In this document: positions 1 through 12,139 of the stretch, one piece after another | Numbering within the stretch: the first letter of the stretch is position 1 | How the letters are laid out: each line of letters starts with the position of its first letter | Source of the DNA: Anisodus tanguticus | Taxonomy: Eukaryota; Streptophyta; Magnoliopsida; Solanales; Solanaceae | Assembly (NCBI GenBank): GCA_034509755.1 | Contig: CM067543.1 | Location: 55,298,653 to 55,362,652, forward strand | Reading direction: 5' to 3' | Length of the DNA stretch: 64,000 nucleotides | Translations under genes and position numbers: made by a program | Notes under the pieces: generated by a model | What the model was told of the DNA's origin: nothing | Database searches by the model: none | What the model saw: the letters and a program-made list of their open reading frames with translations, nothing else

Positions 1-331
1 TTATTGAGCGAAGCTCGGTTCTATGGTGTTGCGAATCCACGACACCAAACCTGAGTTTATAATCCACCAATCTTTCAAGTTCGGCGACTCTTCATTCGGT
101 TTCTTGATTGTACCATCGACGAAGCTAGACTCCTTTCTTGCTCTTAGGGTTGTCTTCATGGATTTAGCCCATTTTTCATAATTTCCCCCTTCAATTGGAC
201 TTATGTCACCATAATTCTAGGGTTATCATTTGACATGATTTCGTAGGGAACAATTATTTTTCTTTGGGTTTTATTTTCTTCACCGACAATTCTTTGCTGG
301 TATCGCTGGTTTCTTTACCGTCACCTGTCAT
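1..331 (-). pseudogene. Copia retrotransposon gag N-terminal fragment
   Basis: Read on the minus strand, this encodes the amino-terminal part of a Copia gag polyprotein (Retrotran_gag_3 type), which would package element RNA into virus-like particles. An ATG lies at 331-329. After a weakly conserved leader the sequence reads SNDNPRIMVT in one frame. It then shifts one base into a frame reading GGNYEKWAKSMKTTLRARK, followed by FVDGTIKKP and an LVSWIRNTIEPSFAQ block. Those blocks match the usual order 'GxNYxxWxxxMxxxLxAKxKxxFVDGTIxxP...W...VxSWIxNSIxPxxA'. A TAA stop at 3-1 ends the frame exactly at the window edge. The frameshift and stop mean the element is dead, or the rest lies outside the window. 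The adjoining primer site and LTR at 362-590 fit the same minus-strand element. Confidence 0.72.
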
Positions 332-361
332 TGTTTTAGGGTTTTGTATTCTTTTTAATGT

Positions 362-374
362 GGCTATGATACCA
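362..374 (-). promoter_or_regulatory. Retrotransposon primer-binding site
   Basis: The minus strand reads TGGTATCATAGCC. This resembles the initiator-methionine tRNA primer site (TGGTATCAGAGCC) used by most plant Copia elements. It directly abuts the LTR terminus (minus-strand ...CA) at 375 and precedes the gag fragment, so orientation and element class agree. Confidence 0.72.
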
Positions 375-590
375 TGTTGAAATCTAAACAGTGCCGAGAA
401 TTTAGAGAGACAGGAATAATGAGAGAATTTTTTCCTACTTTTTATTCATCATAATGACTTCCTTATATAGATGTAAGATCCCCATTTTCCTAGTCTAATA
501 GGGTAAAGGTAACCCTATTGTAATAGGACTCTAAATTATATATTACCATAATTATCAAATCCTATATTACCATAAATAGACCTGACCTAT
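375..590 (-). repeat. Copia LTR (5' LTR of the minus-strand element)
   Basis: On the plus strand it starts TGTTGAAATC beside the primer site and runs through AT-rich sequence with repeated TATTACCATAA-type blocks. The terminus next to the primer site is clear. The outer boundary near 590 is not, because no clean CA end or target duplication is visible. The assignment rests on the adjoining primer site and gag. Confidence 0.55.
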
Positions 591-600
591 TCTAATAATT

Positions 601-1890
601 TTAGAAACGCTTTTTTATTTGTTTTTCTTTTGCTTTACGCCTTCGTATTTTGATTATGTGAAATCTACTAATCAATTAATTTAAATTTCAGATTTTTGAA
701 TTGTCATGTATCGGGTGGGATGTGGATATTTATTCTTAGTATATGATCTTAAGCAATTATTATCTTATAAACTAACTTTTATGGTTGAGTTAGATTCAAT
801 GTACATTATCATAGGCTTACTTATCATGATTTTTTTAGTTGATGTAGAAACCCATATTATTTTGTGAAAAAAATTCAGGGGTATCTTATTTGGACACCGC
901 TATTTAACTTTTACTAGCTTTTCTAAAAAATTGCACGTCTATTTTAGAACAATTTCAGATATGCGGTGTGTGAAGTTTGATATAGCAGAAATCCAGGCAC
1001 TTCTGCCTAAATGGTTGGCTTCAGCCATATATGCATGAACTTAGCCATATAAAACTTCAGACACTACATGTTTAAAATTATTTCAAAATGGATAGGTATA
1101 GTTTAAATGGTGGTCCCAAAATCGTGTATATGTGCATCACAGCCTTATGTTGTCCACTCCCCAATTGGCAGGCTTGGACGCACACAAGGTGTTGAATTGT
1201 CCTCCATCGAGTGGAATGTGAATATTTGTTTTCACTCCTTGTATGATTTTGAACAATCCTCACCTTATGAACTAATTTTGAATTGAGTTAGGTCTAATAT
1301 TTATTTCTTTATTAATAAGTCCAATGTAAAGAAAAAAATAACGTCTTGTTATTAAGAAAATCTTCATTTTCAAGGCTCAATCCGGACATTAATTTGCTAG
1401 AAATTCGAATAATGCCGTCTTTTCTTAGTTTTCCTTTCACTCATAAAGGTACGTAACTGAATTTTCTGATTGATTCATTTTGGTCACTAATCTTTAACAG
1501 ATTCTCATTTCAATTGGAACTATATTTCTTACTGAGGAAGGAAATATTCTAAAAGTAGTTTTTGCGTATGAAGTTACCATGCAATAATAAAAAGCTCATG
1601 CTCTCACACGAACTAAGTACTTGTGTTGTAGAGGATCCACTGCAAGAACCAGACCCCAATTAATATATAAAGTATTTGAATGGAGGACTATGATTCGGAT
1701 GAGTAAAATAATAAAATTAGCGAAACACTTCAAAGTTTTGAGTTTAGTATGAGTTTAAAATTTCATATTTATATCACTTTTAAGGAGTAATACTATATGT
1801 TATTTTTTATACTTCAATTATCGTATTATACCGTCATTATTCTTATTCCTTTCTTTTAGACGGCTCTATGTCTTGCTTTTCTTATTTTTT
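601..1890. other. Intergenic AT-rich DNA with TRIM-like fragments
   Basis: No gene is seen. Two short stretches (about 695-800 and 1188-1325) resemble each other and 26548-26665. Each has a 'CATCGxGTGGxATGTG' block, then a CAATCCTCACCTTATGAACT-like block, then TTGAGTTAGxTCxAA. That layout is common in plant TRIM/LTR remnants. The stretch 885-1080 resembles 15546-15735, sharing TTTATTTGGAC, TTTCAGATATG and repeated 'TCTGAAGTTT' words, so it is probably a decayed miniature element. The remainder is featureless. Confidence 0.4.
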
Positions 1891-1914
1891 GTCATAGTTA
1901 GGGATGACAACGGA

Positions 1915-2050
1915 TCGGCTCTGGACCGGATCCTACTAGATCCAGATCCGTTTTTCATATCTGGATCAAGATCCATCGAGTCCATAAAAATCAGATCCAA
2001 ATCTGGATTCATCGGATCCATCGGGTCCACGGATCGGATCTGGATCCACA
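1915..2050. repeat. GGATCC-rich subterminal array, left end of hAT
   Basis: Repeated GGATC, CAGATCC and ATCTGGATC words occur in both orientations, giving a repetitive Asp-Pro/Ser-rich shadow translation on either strand. Subterminal short repeats like this are where hAT transposases bind. This is not a gene. Confidence 0.6.
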
Positions 2051-2439
2051 TGTAAAAAAAATTGTCTTGAATAATATTTCCATCTGTTGAAACTTTTTTG
2101 ACAAAATGAAACCCAATCTGATTAAATATTTAAATATTTGACTTTTTTGACAAAATGAAACTTATCAATCTAACCAACATAATTATTAAATATTTGATGG
2201 CAGCCAAAGTACTCACTTTAACAAATTTAAAGAACTAAAATTGTTCAAGAACTTAAAGCACTAATCTAAACCTGTCACCAAAAAATATGGGACCCTTTTT
2301 TATTATTTTCGTTCATGTTCTGAAAGTTCTATTTCCTGGCATATTGTTTGACACACACAGAGGACAGAGCTTCAATAAATTAATCCTAAATACTGCACAA
2401 ACCTTAGTTGACTGGTATTAGTTGATCCTATAGTCTTAG

Positions 2440-3736
2440 TGTTGGGAGATTTTGCTCTATGGTACTTTATAAAGCAGTACGGGAAGTATATAACTATTAC
2501 AAGTATTCGAAAGGATAAACAAAGATTCAATAGTTCAACTAGTAATCTGAAAATTACAAGATAACCACAAAAGCTGAAATTACAATTTTGTTGAAAACGA
2601 AAAAATGGAAAGCTGGTTTCTTTTGAGTCGAGTGTGGCACTCTGTCCTTAAGACAATATTGCCCCGTATGTATCCTTTATACGTCTGGACAATTTGTCTC
2701 CCAAGATAAAACAACAATGGAACCCTTGAGCAAAGGAAACTCAAGAGCTACGTGAAGAATATTGAGTAACGAAATGATGCTTGGAAGTTGTAGGAAGAAA
2801 ACTATTTTTGTTGTGTATTTTCGTGAGCTTTATGAAGCTGTTATTTTTCGTGCTTTGTTTGGTGCTCAACAATGGTGTAAGGGTGTGTTTATATAGGTGA
2901 GGGAGGGGCTGAAAAGCGCCTCCATAATAGCCAAATAATGGCCATTATGGAGGTAGTAAAGTCACCAACATAAATGGTGAAAGACCAAGCGGATTTTTGG
3001 CCATTATAGGAGGAGTAATTCGACCAAAATAAATGGGCTGAATTGAGAGCTTGGACGTTTACGCTTTGACCGTCGAAATTCCAACTTTACGAAAACTTCG
3101 GGGACCAAAGCGTACATCTTGAAACTTCGGGGACCAAAGCGCACATCGAAAGAATTACGGTCCAAAGCGTATATCTAAAACTTCGGGATCAAAGCGTACT
3201 TACGGCAAAGTTTTACGGCCCAAAAAGATAATATCGAAGACCCGCGACCCACGACCCACGACCCGTGACGGCCGCGACCGCGACCGTGACCGTGAACCGA
3301 GAACCGGAACCGGAACCGGGAACCGGACCGGACCGGACGGGACGGGGGCGGGCGGCGGCGCGCGCGCGTGTGGTCTTTCCTCGAACCGAAGCACATCTAG
3401 GTCCTCCCTCCTTTAAACACATGGGATACCCGCTTGGGGTCCCAAACCCCAAACCAATTTCGAATCTTATATACACAACAATTCTTTCTTCCTCTACTGG
3501 AGATGAGGGAGAATTACACACAATACCACACTTTCCATGCTTCAAACACCTTACTTCGTGAACCAATATCTCTTTCATTTCTCAATGAAATTTGACGATT
3601 CTTGGCCCTACGGTTATCTACGTACTTAGTAGATCATGCATGTGTGAAGAACCGGATTCTCCAACATACGTTACACTAGTGTTTAAGCCGTTAAAGTTGG
3701 TCGGTCGCAACTCCCGCCAAAGGCAAATTTCCAACA
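2440..3736 (-). repeat. LTR 1 of the three-LTR array
   Basis: Starts TGTTGGGAGATTTTGC and ends AAATTTCCAACA on the plus strand. It carries a CTTCGGGGACCAAAG-type repeat block (3090-3200) and a GC-rich hexamer array. On the minus strand it would be the 3' LTR of the outermost copy, next to the purine tract at 3737. Confidence 0.88.
3240..3370. repeat. GC-rich hexamer array inside LTR 1
   Basis: Tandem variants of CGACCC, CCGTGA and CCGGAA run into GGACC and a GC-only tail, in sharp contrast to the AT-rich surroundings. The open frames crossing it are low-complexity shadows. The block is shorter and differently composed than its counterparts in LTR 2 and LTR 3. Confidence 0.8.
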
Positions 3737-3750
3737 ATCCCCTCTTGAAA
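3737..3750 (-). promoter_or_regulatory. Polypurine tract
   Basis: On the minus strand this reads TTTCAAGAGGGGAT and abuts the LTR terminus TGTTGGAAATTTGCC. This is the expected position of the purine primer for plus-strand DNA synthesis, and it fixes the element as minus-oriented. An identical site lies at 9048-9061. Confidence 0.65.
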
Positions 3751-5984
3751 GAGATTTTGGCGCACTCGCATGGTGTCTTTTCATTTCCGGCAATATTTCG
3801 GCGGACCGATGTTGCATAAGGAGAGGTAGCCTCGGCTTTGAACCTTCCATAGTTGAATACCATCGGACTTACTTGCTTGCGCGGTGAACGTGATGTCTTG
3901 AACCGTCGGTGTTTAGTGTAAGCCAAGACAACGGTACCAACACAACAAATTCCCTTACTCTCTTCTTCGTAATGTTTTGTCCGTTTTGGCCATGGACAAC
4001 GTCTTGGATTCTTAAGTGCGTTCAATTTGAGGCGGCCGTCCTCGCACTTAAATAGGTGGTCTCCTACAAGGTATCTGCTATACCCCACTTCACAAGTGTT
4101 AGGAACCATTAAAAGTTTCCCAAAGACCTAACCTCAACTGTTGAGGATCATTACGAGTTTTGAAAACTTAACCTTTACCCATCTGCGAGATAGCACTTAA
4201 CGTCTATCGCGGGAACGGCTTTGGATTTGGTGTTTCTTTTCGAAATCACTATCCGAAGTGCTCATGCTTCGGCCGAAGCGATCAACGAACCTTTACAACT
4301 TAGTTTTCCCATTGAACCAAATTACGGGATCTCCGGTTCGTAAGGTTGGGTTTCCACTTGTATTGGTTCGTATATTTTGGGTTTTAAGCCCATTCCCTAG
4401 ACGAGGCGAAAACGCTTGATCTCGGGTAGTCCCTTAGTTTGTAAACAAGGAAGTGACACCGTGATGATCAAGCGCCATACGGTCTTATGTCTCCGACGGA
4501 TCGACGGATATGTCCGGACGCGTCATCCGTGTCCTTCCTAAAGCCGATCGGCTAGCCACGGTGTATAGCTGCTGAAGGCACGGGTTTCTCCCAATAAGGG
4601 ACGTCCTCTAATGAGTCGTGAAGTTACTCAACTTCTTTCATGCTTTGTATAAAGCGATAAACTCGATACCGTCATGAATCGGTCGATGCAAGTTTGCTTA
4701 GAGGATTTTCCAAGAACCACCATACACGTTTACTTGTGGCTTTGGTGTTCTTCGGATACGATGTCCGGTTTGCATCCTTGTGTTCTCTCGAACCGCTTTG
4801 GACATCCGAATACTATAATCCGTAGATAAGCGAATAATTCGAGATATCGTCATATCAGGCTTAACGCCTTCTATTGATCATGTATTAAGATCATCGGTGA
4901 ACCTTAGTTCAACGATCTGTTTGTTGGACGATACCGGGTCGGTTGTAGTGTGTACAATACATTGAACTACACGTGACACGAGCATATCGCTCCTTGTCTA
5001 TGGGTGCACCATGATTCCAATCGGTTCTATGATTCATATCCATTGGTGGCTTCAACGAGGCTTGTCAACTATCGACCGATCCGTTAGATGTCTTAGAAAT
5101 CCAATTCCTAAGATGTCATCGTGATACTCATATCTTTCATATCGAGACTTTGTTTCAATATGATTTTCACTCTAAGACCGTTGGTTTTCCAAGCTGTTGG
5201 CTTTCTAACTTCGAGTCAATGTTTACGTGATCGGATTCATTGTTTGTTTTATACGAGACTTTCGGGACCAAAATGTTAACATTTCGGGGACCAAAATGAA
5301 AGTTCGGGAAGAAGCCCAACAGTTCGACAAACCAATTACGATCCTCTTCTTCCAACTCTCCGGTTTGGAAGGTTTGTTTCAACACCCATGCCATGTAAGA
5401 TTACAATGGCCCTGGATGTGAAGCTACTCACGGGGGAGCACTTTTTATAACCCAAAGGTTCTTTTCCGGAGGAAGATAAACTATTACACAAGTATGGTTC
5501 TATATATGGAATCTATTTCTCTCTTTAGCTTCTTTCCAAAGCGGCGCTTTTGGAGATAACAATTATTTGTTAATTGTCCATGGTTCGTTCTCAACCATAC
5601 AAGCTAGAAGGACTGGAACAAGTCTTTGTCCCCTCTTTGCTCCGTCTTGGTTCAACATCTAGAATCCACGAGTTACGCGGATACGGAATATTAAGTTCGG
5701 ATAGACGGCAACTTTCGAGTCATGAAGATACGGAACGTCTAGTTCGGACGATCGAGCCCTCGCGGGTTCTTGTTAACCTTGAGCAATTACTCCTTTTCCT
5801 TTTCAAGGAAAGTTATCTCCAAAGAATTCGGCGTTCTTTGACGCCAAGAAGGCGATCAACACTCTTGTTATTTGCGGATCCGGTGGATATGCAATCTACG
5901 ATCTTAGGTCGAACTTGACTGTTTCGGTAGCCCATCTTTTACCAAGTTACCCCTCATAATTTGGGCGTACGACTTCGCGCTTGG

Positions 5985-6400
5985 CTAACACCGTTGGGCG
6001 AGGTGAGAAATGAACATTCGTTTAATGAACGATGCTTCACATTCTCCCCCCCTATCACTACGAATTTCTCAATCCGTAGGCTTAGTTGATTTTCAACTTC
6101 GCTTTGTGCAGCTTCAACAACTTCATCTTTGCTTTTCAATAAACAAAGGATTCCATACGTTGTACCATCATCAATGAAGATCACAACGTACTTGTCTCCC
6201 CCTCTATTTTGTATAAACTTCAAATCACCCAGTAGGTGTGACTAAGTTCTAGAGGAGCGGTGCTTCTTTCGCTATTCCCTTGACGGAATTTGGAAAGGTG
6301 ATTTTGCCTCTTCGTCTACCTCGCATTCATTTTGAGGGTTTATGTCGACGATGAGCAACAATCTCAACATCGTTAGCTTTTGAATGACTTGCTATTTAAC
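5985..6400 (-). pseudogene. Copia pre-integrase and integrase remnant, copy 1
   Basis: The minus strand encodes a decayed GAG-pre-integrase tail (INPQNECEVDEEAKSPFQ), then DLKFIQNRGGDKYVVIFIDD and LLKSKDEVVEAAQSEVENQL. This is the usual run-up to a Copia integrase core, and the first catalytic Asp falls in the FIDD block. The second catalytic region (normally RSDRGGEY) is degraded to VIGGENV, so catalysis is not expected. It would have inserted element cDNA into the host genome. The rest of the integrase and all of the reverse transcriptase are missing. Confidence 0.72.
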
Positions 6401-6828
6401 GTGTCTTAATCTATGATGTCATAGATGCACGGATTACAATATATCATTCATTTGGCTATAGACATATTGTACCACTCTTAGTTATTACGGACTGTTGGAC
6501 TAGTCTCAAATCGAGATTTGACCAACAACGTCCTTTAACCAAGTTAGGAACATGTATCACCTCTTTTAGAGTGATCTCGTTCCTTGAAGTCCTATTGAGG
6601 ACAACCCTCCACCCCTTCTACTTTAGAGGTGGCGTTGCTTCACATGAACAACCTCTTGCCCGTGGTTAGGGGCGTAACCGGATCATTTGTGATCTAGATA
6701 CTCGGCCTACTCCGGTTGCTTTGCGGTGAGTGTCCAATTTCTTTCTTGCCTTTCTTTAGGCCTTCGGATCATTCGGGACACGGAAACTCGGCCCACCTTA
6801 CTAGGTGTCCATTACTTTTCCTATGAAA

Positions 6829-7035
6829 TGAATTTTGGCCCCACTCCGGTCGCCCGGAGGCTTTATATGACTAAGTGTCCAATATCATCATATCAAAGGA
6901 ATTTTGGCCCACTCCGGTCACCGGAGGCTTTGTATGATTGAGTGTCCAATATCATCCTATCAAAGGAATTTTGGCCCACTCTAGTCGCCGGAGGCTTTGT
7001 ATGGTAGTGTCCAATATCATCCTATGAAGGATCTT
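6829..7035. repeat. 66-bp tandem repeat, internal copy 1
   Basis: Three head-to-tail units each carry AATTTTGGCCCACTC, CGGAGGCTTT and GTGTCCAATATCATC. A fourth degenerate half-unit precedes them. The same array recurs in internal copy 2 at 12140-12345, so it predates the internal duplication. Confidence 0.78.
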
Positions 7036-7431
7036 ACGTCAAATAATATGACGGGCTCGAACGTCATTAACTTTTAGACTTCTTCCGTTATGATTGGTGC
7101 CCGAGATAATTCTTGGCGCTTACTTAAGAGTGGTAACGAGTTTTCGCACGATCGGTGGATCTTACTCCCTCGTATGTGCGAACATACTTTACACACTTTA
7201 GTAATTACACTTAAAAGAACGGATCTTCTTAAGTCATTTACAAAATCCAATCTTTAAACGGAAAAGAAGATGAGATTAAACTTCGATTTGTTAAAGCATA
7301 AGGAATATAAATTATTTTCATATTCCTCCTTTAATCTTTTTAATCCATTTTTAATCGGACATAATTTAATCTTTATTCTTGACAAGTAAGAAAAACTACT
7401 TATCCCAATTTCGGATTACGGCTCACTTCGG

Positions 7432-7694
7432 TCACTTCATCGGACCGAGTGTCCATTTCCTTCTCACCATTATTCGGATCCTTTGTGCCGGGACAGATAT
7501 AGGCCTTCTGCTACAAGATAGAATAACATCTTCATCTTCTCCTCTTGTCCCGTTGACATCCTCGGGCTCTCGAGAGCGCTTGTTTCCACCGATCTTGGTA
7601 GCGGTGACACCATGAACACGTTCATCATCATCACTCTCTTCTACCGAAAAACCATTTCCATATCCGATTTGGTCACACAATTTTTGATCGACAT
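7432..7694 (-). pseudogene. gag-like first reading frame, copy 1
   Basis: This minus-strand frame begins 45 bp inside LTR 2, in the position of a retroelement gag start. An ATG lies at 7694-7692. The product is acidic then basic (EESDDDERVHGVTATKIGG, then KRSRE, then RRKWTLG). A one-base shift separates its first codons from the remainder, whereas copy 2 at 12728-13012 stays open. I recognise no gag domain, and the role is inferred from position only. Confidence 0.45.
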
Positions 7695-7738
7695 CTTTCG
7701 AATACTAATAGTAATACAATACAAATATTGTCTTAAGT

Positions 7739-9047
7739 TGTTGGGAGATTTTGCTCTATGGTACTTTATAAAGCGATACGGGAAGTATTTAACTATTACA
7801 AGTATTCGAAAGGATAAACAAAGATTTCAATAATTCAACTAGTAATCTGAAAATTACAATATAACAACAAAAGCTGAAATTACGATTTTGTTGAAAACGA
7901 AAAAATGGAAAGCTGGTTTTTCTTTGAGTCGAGTGTGGCACTCTGTCCTTAAGACAATATTGCCCCGTATGTATCCTTTATACGTCTGGACAATTTGTCT
8001 CCCAAGATAAAACACAATGGAACCCTTGAGCAAAGGAAACTCAAGAGCTACGTGAAGAATATTGAGTAACGAAATGATGCTTGGAAGTTGTAGGAAGAAA
8101 ACTATTTTTGTTGTGTATTTTCGTGAGCTTTATGAAGCTTTTTATTTTTGCATTCTTTGTGTGCTCAACAATGGTGTAAGGGTGTGTTTATATAGGTGAG
8201 GGAGGGGCTGAAAAGCTGCCTCCATAATAGCCAAATAATGGCCATTATGGAGGTAGTAAAGTCACCAACATAAATAAATGGTGAAAGACCAACGGTTTTG
8301 GCCATTATAGGAGGAGTAATTCAGCCAAAATAAATGGGCTGAATTGAGTGCTTGGACGTTTACTGCTTTGACCATCGAAATTCCAACTTTACGAAAACTT
8401 CGGGGACCAAAGCTGTACATCTTGAAACTTCGGGACCAAACGCACATACGAAAGAATTCGGTCCAAACGTATATACTAAAACTTCGGGATCAAGCGTACT
8501 TACGGCAAAGTTTTACGGCCCAAAAAAGATAATATCGAGAAGACCCGCGACCCGACCCGACCCGCGACCGTGACCGTGACCGTGACCGTGACCGTGACCG
8601 TGAACCGAACCGAGAACCGGAACCGGAACCGAGAACCGGGCCGGACCGGACGGACGGGACGGGCGGGCGGCGGCGGCGCGCGCGTGTGGTCTTTCCTCGA
8701 ACCGAAGCACATCTAGGTCCTCCCTCCTTTAAACACATGGGATACCCCTTGGGGTCCCAAACCCCAAACCAATTTCGAATCTTATATACACAACAATTCT
8801 TTCTTCCTCTGCCGATGAGGGAGAATTACACACAATACCACACTTTCCATGCTTCAAACACCTTACTTCGTGAACCAATATCTCTTTCATTTCTCAATGA
8901 AATTTGACGATTCTTGGCCTACGGTTATCTACGTACTTAGTAGATCATGCGTGTGTGAAGAACCGGATTCTCCAACATACGTTACACTAGTGTTTAAGCC
9001 GTTAAAGTTGGTCGGTCGCAACTCCCGCCAAAGGCAAATTTCCAACA
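7739..9047 (-). repeat. LTR 2 (central LTR) of the three-LTR array
   Basis: TG...CA termini are identical to LTR 1 and LTR 3. It has an internal region on both sides and no target duplication of its own, as expected if it arose by recombination rather than by a separate insertion. Its GC block (8545-8690) contains a run of CGTGAC repeats not seen at this length in the other two. Confidence 0.87.
8545..8690. repeat. GC-rich hexamer array inside LTR 2
   Basis: About six consecutive CGTGAC units are followed by CCGAAC and CCGGAA variants and a GC-only tail. This is the allele-like counterpart of 3240-3370 and 13855-14045, differing in unit type and number. Confidence 0.8.
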
Positions 9048-9061
9048 ATCCCCTCTTGAAA
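9048..9061 (-). promoter_or_regulatory. Polypurine tract, copy 2
   Basis: Same sequence as 3737-3750 (minus-strand TTTCAAGAGGGGAT), again abutting an LTR terminus. Its retention in both interiors supports a minus orientation for the whole array. Confidence 0.65.
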
Positions 9062-11299
9062 GAGATTTTGGCGCACTCGCATGGTGTCTTTTCATTTCCG
9101 GCAATATTTCGGCGGACCGATGTTGCATAAGGAGAGGTAGCCTCGGCTTTGAACCTTCCATAGTTGAATACCATCGGACTTACTTCTTTGCGCGGTGAAC
9201 GTGATGTCTTGAACCGTCGGTGTTTAGTGTAAGCCAAGACAACGGTACCAACACAACAAATTCCCTTACTCTCTTCTTCGTAATGTTTTGTCCGTTTTGG
9301 CCATGGACAACGTCTTGGATTCTTAAGTGCGTTCAATTTGAGGCGGCCGTCCTCGCACTTAAATAGGTGGTCTCCTACAAGGTATCTGCTATACCCCACT
9401 TCACAAGTGTTAGGAACCATTAAAAGTTTCCCAAAGACCTAACCTCAACGGTTGAGGATCATTACGAGTTTTGAAAACTTAACCTTTACCCATCTGCGGA
9501 TAGCACTTAACGTCTATCGCGGGAACGGCTTTGGATTTGGTGTTTCTTTTCGAAATCACTATCCGAAGTGCTCATGCTTCGGCCAGAGCGATCAGCGAAC
9601 CTTTACAACTTAGTTTTCCCATTGAACCAAATTCTTGCGGGATCTCCGGTTCGTAAGGTTGGGTTTCCATTTGTATTGGTCGTATATTTTGGGTTTTAAG
9701 CCCGTTCCCCTAACGAGCGAAAACGCTTGATCTCTGGGTAGTCCCTTAGTTTGTAAACAAGGAAGTGACACCGTGATGATCAAGCGCCATACGGTCTTAT
9801 GTCTCCGACGGATCCGACGATATGTCCGGACGCGCGTCATCCGTGTCCTTCCTAAAGCCGATCGGCTAGCCACGATGTATAGCTGCTTTGAAGGCACGGG
9901 TTTCTCCCAATAAGGGACGTCCTCTAATGAGTCGTGAAGTTACTCAACTTCTTTCATGCTTTGTATAAAGCGATAAACTCGATACCATCATGAATCGGTC
10001 GATGCAAGTTTGCTTAGAGGATTTTCCAAGAACCACCATACACGTTTACTTGTGGCTTTGGTGTTCTTCGGATACGATGTCCGGTTTGCATCAACTGTGT
10101 TCTCTCGAACCGCTGGACATCCGAATACTATAATCCGTAGATAAGCGAATAATTCGGATATCGTCATATCAGACTTAACGCCTTATTGATCATGTATTAA
10201 GATCATCGGTGAACCTTAGTTCAACTAATCATTTGTTGGACGATACCGGGTCGGTTGTAGTGTGTACAATACATTGAACTACACGTGACTTTGAGCATAT
10301 CGCTCCTTGTCTATGGGTGCACCATGATTCCAATCGGTTCTATGATTCATATCCATTGGTGGCTTCAACGAGGCTGTCAACTATCGACCGATCCGTTAGA
10401 TGTCTTAGAAATCCAATTCCTAAGATGTCATCTGTGATACTCATATCTTTCATATCGAGACTTTGTTTCAATATGATTTTCACTCTAAGACCGTTGGTTT
10501 TCCAAGCTGTTGGCTTTCTAACTTCGAGTCAATGTTTACGTGATCGGATTCATTGTTTGTTTTATACGAGACTTTCGGGACCAAAATGTTAACATTTCGG
10601 GGACCAAAATGAAAGTTCGGAAGAAGCCCACAGTTCGACAAACCAATTCGATCCTCTTCTTCCAACTCTCCGGTTTGGAAGGTTTTTTCAACACCCGTAC
10701 CATGTAAGATTACAATGGCCCTGGATGTGAAGCTACTCGCGAGGGAGCACTTTTTACAACCCAAAGGTTCTTTTCCGGAGGAAGATTAACTATTACACAA
10801 GTATGGTTCTATATATGGAATCTATTTCTCTCTTTAGCTTCTTTCCAAAGCGGCGCTTTTGGAGATAACAATTATTTGTTAATTGTCCATGGTTCGTTCT
10901 CAACCATACAAGCTAGAAGAATTGGAACAAGTCTTTGTCCCCTCTTTGCTCCGTCTTGGTTCAACATCTAGAATCCACGAGTTACGCGGATCGGAATATT
11001 AAGTTCGGATAGACGACAACTTTCGAGTCATGAAGATACGGAACGTCTAGTTCGGACGATCGAGCCCTCGCGGGTTCTTGTTAACCTTGAGCAATTACTC
11101 CTTTTCCTTTTCCAAGGAAAGTTATCTCCAAAAGAATTCGACATTCTTTGACGCCGAAGGCGATCAACACTCTTGTTATTTGCGGATCCGGTGGATATGC
11201 AATCTACGATCTTAGGTCGAACTTGACTGTTTCGGTAGCCCATCTTTTACCAAGTTACCCCTCATAATTTGGGCGTACGACTTCGTGCTTGGCTAACAC

Positions 11300-11695
11300 C
11301 GTTGGGCGGGGTGAAAATGAACATTCGTTTAATGAACGATGCTTCACATTCTCCCCCTCTCACTACGAATTTCTCAATCCGTAGGCTTAGTTGATTTTCA
11401 ACTTTTGTAGCGCTTTGTAGGCTTCAACAACTTCATCTTTGCTTTTCAATAAACAAAGGATTCCATACGTTGTACCATCATCAATGAAGATCACAACGTA
11501 CTTGTCTCCCCCTCTATTTTGTATAAACTTCAAATCACCCAGTAGGTGTGACTAAGTTCTAGAGGAGCGGTGCTTCTTTCGCTATTCCCTTGACGGAATT
11601 TGGAAAGGTGATTTTGCCTCTTCGTCTACCTCACATTCATTTTGAGGGTTTATGTCGACGATAGGCAACAATCTCAACATCGTTAGCTTTTGAAT
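11300..11695 (-). pseudogene. Copia pre-integrase and integrase remnant, copy 2
   Basis: Counterpart of 5985-6400 with the same minus-strand block order (decayed zinc-finger tail, then the NRGGDKYVVIFIDD block, then the LLKSKDE block). Indels near 11400-11420 disrupt the VENQL segment. It cannot encode an active integrase. Confidence 0.68.
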
Positions 11696-12139
11696 GACTT
11701 GCTATTTAACGTGTCTTAATCTATGATGTCATAGATGCACGGATTACAATATATCATTCATTTGGCTATAGACATATTGTACCACTCTTAGTTATTACGG
11801 ACCTGTTGGACTAGTCTCAAATCAGATTTGACCAACAACGTCCTTTAACCAAGTTAGGAACATGTATCACCTCTTTTAGAGTGATCTCATTCCTTGAAGT
11901 CCTATTGAGGACAACCTCTCCAGCCCTTCTACTTTAGAGGTGGCGTTGCTTCACATGAACAACCTCTTGCCGTGGTTAGGGCGTAACCGGATCATATGTG
12001 ATCTAGATACTCGGCCTACTCCGGTTGCTTTGGCGGTGAGGTGTCCAATTTCTTTACTGCCTTTCTTTAGGCCTTCAGATCATTCAGGACCTAGAAACTC
12101 TGGCCCACCTTACTAGGTGTCCATTACTTTTCCTATGAA

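Larger units (their letters stand above)
3737..7738 (-). mobile_element. Internal region 1 of the three-LTR array
   Basis: About 4.0 kb between LTR 1 and LTR 2. Apart from the gag-like start (7432-7694), the integrase remnant (5985-6400) and a 66-bp tandem repeat (6829-7035), I recognise no domain. The minus-strand open frame at 3618-4109 recurs in copy 2, but that follows from copy identity and it matches no family I know. No reverse transcriptase or RNase H motif is visible. Confidence 0.75.

Noticed and set aside
1866..2055. Open frames rich in Asp-Pro/Asp-Ser on both strands (also at 14585-14770)
   Set aside because: They arise from GGATCC-type subterminal repeats of the hAT element, and complementary frames are open for the same reason.
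3175..3578. Several overlapping Arg/Pro/Gly-rich open frames in the GC-rich LTR block (also at 8490-8738 and 13793-14129)
   Set aside because: They are translations of tandem hexamers in several frames on both strands. Length varies with repeat number and no domain is present.
3618..4109. A 163-codon minus-strand frame, repeated at 8929-9420
   Set aside because: It spans the LTR boundary and matches no known domain. Its repetition only reflects duplication of the whole interior.
6829..7035. Regularly spaced repeats suggesting a CRISPR-like array (also 16935-17115 and 52029-52290)
   Set aside because: Units are directly adjacent or imperfect with no unique spacers, and the context is a plant nuclear genome.
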